DNA of 59,834 nucleotides from Poteriospumella lacustris (taxonomy: Eukaryota > Sar > Chrysophyceae > Chromulinales > Dinobryaceae): positions 2,505 through 62,338 of the forward strand of contig SMOI01000115.1 in the NCBI GenBank assembly GCA_008000375.1. The letters are read 5' to 3'. The position numbers and the translations under genes are program-made. Of this stretch, positions 54,778 through 59,834 are shown piece by piece. Each line of letters begins with the position of its first letter. Position 1 is the first letter of the stretch. Under the pieces are notes generated by a model. That model was not told the DNA's origin. It did no database searches and worked only from the letters and a program-made list of their open reading frames with translations.

Positions 54778-56802
54778 TCAATGACTGTTAAGTTTTGCCC
54801 GTTTACGAACGTTTTGTCCAGAAAACTTTGTGGCGTTCGATGAAGATTGTTTTGCCTCAGGGGGAATGAGTCGGCGAAGTGAGTCCTGAAAACATTCGAT
54901 GATGATGAATATGTCGCAAAAGGGTTGGGTTCATTCGGGAAGATGTTTACCTGTCTCATCTGTAAATGGTTTTGAAGGGAGCCAATTGTTTCTTGAAACT
55001 TATGGTCATCCCTCAAAAGGACATCTTCTGCAGAGGAAATGGCTTCCATGAAGATTTTCTTTTGTGCTTGGGCAAATGCAGCTGTTCTGTGATGGAATGA
55101 GATTGTGACAATTTTGGATATAACCATACGCACTTGTACGCGCCGAACCTCTTGTTGGTCTCTTGAATCATTGATTCGTGTTTCAATTGTCGAAATTTCA
55201 TCATCTTCTCCTCTACTGCCTGCAAACACAGTCGCTTTCTTGAGCAGTACTCCATATGTTCGACTGTTACTGCCGTTAAGTCTGAGAAACATTTGTCAAG
55301 AGTCGAAGCACCACACTCGATGGTCTCCTTCAAGCAACGCAGAGTGTTTGCCACCGTTTTCCCCACTGCAACACCATACGAAGATGTCTGCATGCAAGCA
55401 TTATTTATATCAGGGCAACAGACTCTTTTGAGACAATGACATTCATTACCTTTAGTTCCTCAATTTGCTTTTCAAAACGAGCATTTTTGACGTAAACATT
55501 TCGTTGGTTTTCTATGGATTGACGTGAGAAAATTTGATGATCCAACTTCTCGCTTATTTCCGTGATGCTGTCAGTAAGTAAGTGCATGCGCCCGCGAAGC
55601 GCTTGTTGTTCTTGAGCTTTAGTGGAGATTCCATTGCTTCGAAGTGGATTTCGCATCTACAAATAGCAGTTTAGTCAACAGACTGGCAGCTACCTGGGCA
55701 TGAACAGCAAGCAAACAACGATCACCTCATCTTCCCAATATGCTGCCCGCTGACAAGATGCAGTGACATTGCAACGTAAGTTTTCAATATCTGTGGACAG
55801 AACCTTAAGATGCACGAAGAAGTCTGTTGTGGGTAGGGTAGATTGTTGTAAAGAAAGAAGACGATGCTCTTCGTCAACGAGTCGTAACTCAGTCGACGAA
55901 AGGTTCAAACATGTTTCTTTGGTAATCAGATCGTGCTTGACTTGATCGCACTCGACTTGAAAATACCTCATTCTGTGCTGTAATTCCTTCAGAGTTCGGG
56001 ATTTTGTGAATTTCATTTGTTGTAGGCAGCACAATCGGCGGTCTTCTTTGTCCAGTTGCAACCATTCCAACTTTATGGCCTTTCGCTGATCCACGGATGC
56101 ACACGATATCTGCGAATTCAAAGCGTCACGAATGGCTATCAATTCAGCGGATTCGCACTCAATCCTATCCATACGCAGTTTTGTTTCGAATAGTTCTTGT
56201 TGAAGATGGGAAGCTCTCTCGTCGTGCGATTCTGCGATCTGTCGAATATTTTTCAGAGATGTTTGGGTTTTACGGAGCCGATTTTCCAGAGATGCAACAG
56301 CACTATCACGGACTTCCAAGCGAGACGCCATGATTGAATTTTGAGCCAGTAAATGCTCTCTATAATGCTCCATAGATTTAACGTCTTCCTCTGCCTTCTT
56401 CATTTTGTTCTTGGCTTGAGACATTGACGACTGAGAACCCCACGATCCAAGGCGACACTGTAGGTCGGAATCTCCAATTTCGACGGCACACTTGAGACGA
56501 GCAATCACCTCAAATTTCTCACAGAGATCCGCAATACAGGTGAGGATAATGTGTGCATCATCACCTTTTCTGACAAGTTGCATGCTTGGATGAACTTCAT
56601 CGAAAAGCTTGTTTAAATGAATGTTGTACTTCACTAAATCAGTTTCCAATCTGGTCACTTCATCAAACTCATGCAGCAGCCTCGACGAGGATGATGCAGA
56701 TTCGTCTTGTCGTCCCCTGCTGGTGGCCACTATCCGTTTCATTTTATCGGCTTTGGGATTTCGAACATGGAACACTGCTTGGTGCTGTGGGGCGATGAAC
56801 AT
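54778..56802 (-). CDS. Large coiled-coil protein, head to head with BBS8
   Basis: Five exons joined by splice consensus and continuous coding: 55726-56802, 55450-55656, 55134-55387, 54951-55086 and 54778-54885, with introns of 69, 62, 47 and 65 bp; 593 residues. The sequence is almost entirely heptad-rich helix (for example SMEHYREHLLAQNSIMASRLEVRDSAVASLENRLRKTQ). The N-terminus has a short basic segment with SRGRQDESASSSS, and the tail is basic (VRKRAKLNSH). No orthologue is recognised. The start codon lies only 59 bases from the BBS8 start on the other strand, which suggests co-expression and therefore a ciliary or basal-body role; that is inference. The 47-bp intron is the shortest placed and the least certain. 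Confidence 0.7.
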
Positions 56803-56861
56803 CGCAATAAATACCGTTCATGGCATACAATTCATTGTGGGAATTTTTAGTACTGCTTCTA

Positions 56862-58650
56862 ATGCCATCATCGCAACCAATTGATCCTTTATGGCTTGCA
56901 AATAGCAAGTTTCGCCGGGGAAAGCTGGCGGAATGCATCGAAATATGCAATTCCTTACTCGCCACCAACCCTGGTGATCTGGTGCGTTCAATTTATATCA
57001 CTGAAACAACCGAACTCAACAATGATAATTTTCTGTGGTGATAGGCTGCCTGGGTTCTCAAGTGCAAAGCTGTCACGAAGCAAAGTTACATCGACGATAT
57101 CGAACTTGACGAAGAAGGTCTGGCAGAGGTTTTGCTGGACGAGCACGCCACAGCAGCAGTTCCAAGGTGCGCGATGAGATTATAGACATGTAGAGGAAGT
57201 TTATTTGGTCACCGTTTATTTTATGTAGACCAGGAACATCAATAAATTCTGCGAATACGGCAAGACAAGGAAGTTATGACCCTGCCGTTCGCCCGATGTC
57301 TCAATCTGGGCGACCGATAACGGGGTTTGCAAGACCATCCAGTTCAAGACCAACGACTGGATCCAATATGGATTTGCGAACTGCATTGCAGAGTAGTCGC
57401 CGCAGTGGTACTGCTCGACCGATGACGAACTTGGGAAGAGAAGTGAGGTTGGGAACAGCTTCGCTGTCCTCAAATGCGAACGGGCCGTTAGTCGATGTCG
57501 AGAAGCTCAACATCAAGAAGTACGCTCGTAAAACCGGCTTAGCGATGGTTCTGACAGATTATTTGCTTTATGTGGAGCATAACACACGCAAAGCTCTGGA
57601 TTTATGTTCCGAAGCGACAAAAGAGGCGGACTACAAGAACTGGTGGTGGAAAGTGCGTTTAGGAAAGTGCTACTTCAAACTGGGTAAGTAAGTTTGTTTT
57701 TGCCGTCCTCCAATCGAGTTGATGGTGAATATTCTCTTTGAAGGATTGTTGCGTGATGCGGAGCATCAATTTAAGTCGGCTCTAAAAATGCAGCCCATTG
57801 TCAACACGTATTTGGAACTGTGCAACGTGTACACCAGACTGGACCTTCCCAATACCGCGCTCGACCTACTTAAAGAGGGATGGTAAGTCAATTCTCACAA
57901 CAGATAATTTGTTGTGTAAAGGGCTTTCCTTATTTTCTATTTTTTGTTTTGTTTTGCAGCGAAAAGTTTACCATGGAACCAAGACTTCTACTAGGAATAG
58001 CGAGAATCTACGACTTACTTAACGACGCCGAAAACGCAATAACATTCTACAAGAGAGTGCTGGTCCTTGACGCGACTAATATCGAAGCAATTGCGTGTCT
58101 TGGCGCACACTATTTTTACTCTGATCAGCCTGAAATGTCGATCCGCTACTACCGAAGACTTCTGCAAATGGGTGTCAACAACACTGAAGTGTGGAATAAT
58201 ATCGGCTTGTGTTGCTTTTATTCGTCTCAGTATGACATGGCGTTGGGATGCTTTGACCGCGCGCTATCTTTGGCTTCCGATGAAGACATGGCTGATGTTT
58301 GGTACAACATCGGGCACATTGGAATTTCTCTCGGCGACTTGGGACTAGCGTACCAGGCGTTCAAAGTTGCCGTTTCCATCGATCCATCGCATGGAGAAGC
58401 CTTGAACAATATCGCGGTTCTTGAAATGCGTCGTCAAAAGTTCGATGTCGCCCGTACATGTTTATCAAACAGTTGCGAAGCATCCCCACACATCTTTGAG
58501 CCTCTATACAATTCAGCCTTGATGTGCTATAGAATGGGCGATTTTCAGGAAGCGCACAACTATGCTTCAAAGTCGCTGAAGTTGTACCCGAACCACTTGG
58601 ACTCGAAAGAGCTCATCAACATGTTACAGAAGACTTTTCTGAACAATTAA
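56862..58650 (+). CDS. TTC8: BBS8/TTC8, BBSome TPR subunit
   Basis: Subunit of the BBSome, the coat that moves membrane proteins in cilia. Five exons: 56862-56981, 57045-57166, 57229-57683, 57744-57882 and 57960-58650, with introns of 63, 62, 60 and 77 bp; 508 residues. The start MPSSQPIDPLWLANSKFRRGKLAEC fits BBS8 (MEPLLLAWSYFRRRKFQ). The diagnostic middle is present: AAWVLKCKAVTKQSYIDDIELDEEGLAEVLLDE, VPRPGTS and RPMSQSGRPITGFARPS. About eight TPRs follow, with EAIACLGAHYFYSDQPEMSIRYYRRLLQMG near-identical to the family. An in-frame ATG 42 bases upstream is possible but less like the family. This gene is the best evidence that the organism is ciliated. Confidence 0.95.
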
Positions 58651-58707
58651 GAGATACGCTTCAGATGCTGTAACTTTTCCTACACACAAACTGCGAAGAT
58701 CGTCGAG

Positions 58708-59487
58708 TTAATCGTGGCTGGTCTTCACAATTCTTGGCACAGGCAGAAATCCAACGAACTTTAAGTCGACTTTGTGCCCCATCTCTTGCAGTCTCATGAT
58801 GGTCAAATTCGTTGCTGTGAGGTACGACCCTATTCCCGCGAAGATATGCCAGAATACATGCAACGTAAATCCTGATGCTCGGACGTATAGAGGAGTCAAA
58901 TAAGAACACAGATTCATGTCAATGACCCACAGTGCCACCCCGAGGATTAAGTAGCTGAAGACAGCCCAGTAGTGAACTTTCAACCGAAGACGACGATGCT
59001 CCTTATTCGTCGTATAAACCAAAGAGTGGGTGCCGACAATGATGATCGTGCTATAAACAACCATCGAGGCCAAAAAGACCGCGTAGATCTGTTGGAAGCG
59101 ATAATACAACACTGTTTGCAACACTGCAATTCCGATAAAAGCATAGCCCGGCGCTGAAGAATTCTTGTTCTTCGATATGTTTGTGATGTAAAGCATATGT
59201 AAGAACGTCAATATTTGCCAGAGCATCGGAACCTCATCAGAAGATTGATAAAACCAATGCAATGTGGTGTGCAGGCCAGCAGAACCCAAACCAATCACGG
59301 CAAGGATGATGTACATTGCTGAGACAGAGAACTCATTTAACGGGTTTCCGTAGAAAAATCCAACCATCCCAATGGTAGTGATGAATAAAGAGCTCCAAAC
59401 ATTGTGTGGTTCAGCTATGTACTCCGATAGGAGGTAGTTCGGTTCGCAAAAATCGACTGATGATGAGTGCGGTTCCCAAAAGCCCAT
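58708..59487 (-). CDS. Alkaline ceramidase (ACER family)
   Basis: Intronless, 259 residues, multi-pass ER/Golgi membrane hydrolase that cleaves ceramide to sphingosine and fatty acid. The N-terminal block WEPHSSSVDFCEPNYLLSEYIAEPHN carries the family's Asp/Glu/Asn calcium ligands. The zinc and catalytic residues are visible: Ser and His in GLGSAGLHTTLHW and the paired His in HVFWHIFAGIGSYL; DEVPML follows the first block as usual. About seven TM helices are apparent. It converges on BBS8 with 57 bases between stop codons. Confidence 0.92.
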   Translation of the reverse strand: MGFWEPHSSSVDFCEPNYLLSEYIAEPHNVWSSLFITTIGMVGFFYGNPLNEFSVSAMYIILAVIGLGSAGLHTTLHWFYQSSDEVPMLWQILTFLHMLYITNISKNKNSSAPGYAFIGIAVLQTVLYYRFQQIYAVFLASMVVYSTIIIVGTHSLVYTTNKEHRRLRLKVHYWAVFSYLILGVALWVIDMNLCSYLTPLYVRASGFTLHVFWHIFAGIGSYLTATNLTIMRLQEMGHKVDLKFVGFLPVPRIVKTSHD

Positions 59488-59742
59488 TCTTATTGCAATC
59501 TTCCGATTATATCAGTGTCTAGATGGGAAATGGGAACACACAGAGGGATGCAACAGTTTGAAAGCGAATAAGCGAATGACGAGAGTAGAGAGGTGAAGAC
59601 CAAAAAGGCGGATCGAAGAGGTGTCATCGAAAGCGACAAGATGTGAAGATGTGAATGGGCTGCATGTGTACATGCCGCCGGATTTAGGTATATCATAAAC
59701 CCACTTTTACGTGGACACTGCGTACAGAGGTTGACGACGCGA

Positions 59743-59743
<1 letters not shown>
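59488..59743. other. Region upstream of the ceramidase gene
   Basis: Presumed promoter and 5'UTR of alkaline ceramidase. A 68-codon minus-strand ORF here has no family resemblance. Confidence 0.3.

Positions 59744-59834
<91 letters not shown>
59744..59834. repeat. (ACG)n trinucleotide microsatellite at the window end
   Basis: About 30 uninterrupted ACG units run to the last base. The true length is unknown because the window ends inside it. Confidence 0.95.

Noticed and set aside
54532-54843. 103-codon plus-strand ORF
   Set aside because: Overlaps the last exon of the coiled-coil gene on the other strand and lacks any domain.
1-59834. tRNA, rRNA or CRISPR elements
   Set aside because: Scanned by eye for T-arm consensus, rRNA landmarks and regularly spaced repeats; none found.

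Overview
The window is nuclear DNA of a compact-genome, flagellated microbial eukaryote. Most genes carry short GT-AG introns (47-77 bp where I could place them), intergenic gaps are mostly a few hundred bases, and the standard code fits everywhere. The gene set is wholly eukaryotic: MYST acetyltransferase, elongation factor 3, AP beta-adaptin, alpha-COP, TM9SF, cyclin B, APC6/CDC16, BBS8/TTC8, RABL6 and alkaline ceramidase. EF3 excludes animals and plants, BBS8 implies cilia, and an organellar RF2 whose leader resembles a signal peptide followed by an F-containing cleavage motif hints at a secondary-plastid lineage such as an alga-derived stramenopile. The lineage is inference only; I could not run a tree.

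Layout. 0.2-9.7 kb: a coiled-coil gene with Sfi1-like W motifs, MYST HAT, then EF3 (-) and AP beta-adaptin (+) head to head. 9.75-11.4 kb: gene-poor, with nested short repeats and an interstitial telomere-like tract. 11.4-18 kb: TM9SF (-) and alpha-COP (+) head to head, both early-secretory. 18-20.8 kb: no convincing gene. 20.8-23.4 kb: a SET-like plus 2OG-Fe(II) dioxygenase fusion. 23.5-37 kb: ABCC transporter, LRRC57-like protein, an N-terminally short CDC16, a GT61 glycosyltransferase, an SWS1/ZSWIM7 homologue, organellar RF2 and adenylosuccinate lyase. 37-45 kb: RABL6-like GTPase, an unrecognised three-exon gene and an OSCA/CSC1 channel-like protein. 45.4-54.3 kb: the unusual part. An organellar ribosomal protein uL1 gene and a cyclin B gene each occur as a tail-to-tail inverted duplicate with apparently identical arms (1003 bp and 1618 bp) around short unique centres; an ASH-domain gene lies between the two palindromes. 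54.8-59.8 kb: a coiled-coil gene and BBS8 start 59 bp apart, head to head, then alkaline ceramidase and a terminal (ACG)n microsatellite.

The genes do not form one pathway, but themes recur: vesicle traffic (beta-adaptin, alpha-COP, TM9SF), cilium/centrosome (BBS8, ASH protein, RABL6, coiled-coil proteins), cell-cycle control (cyclin B, CDC16) and organelle translation (uL1, RF2). Head-to-head pairing with a shared upstream region is the dominant arrangement. Exon-intron structures were read by hand from splice consensus plus protein-family continuity, so individual splice sites may be off by a few bases. All statements that sequences are identical rest on reading both strands and all frames by eye.
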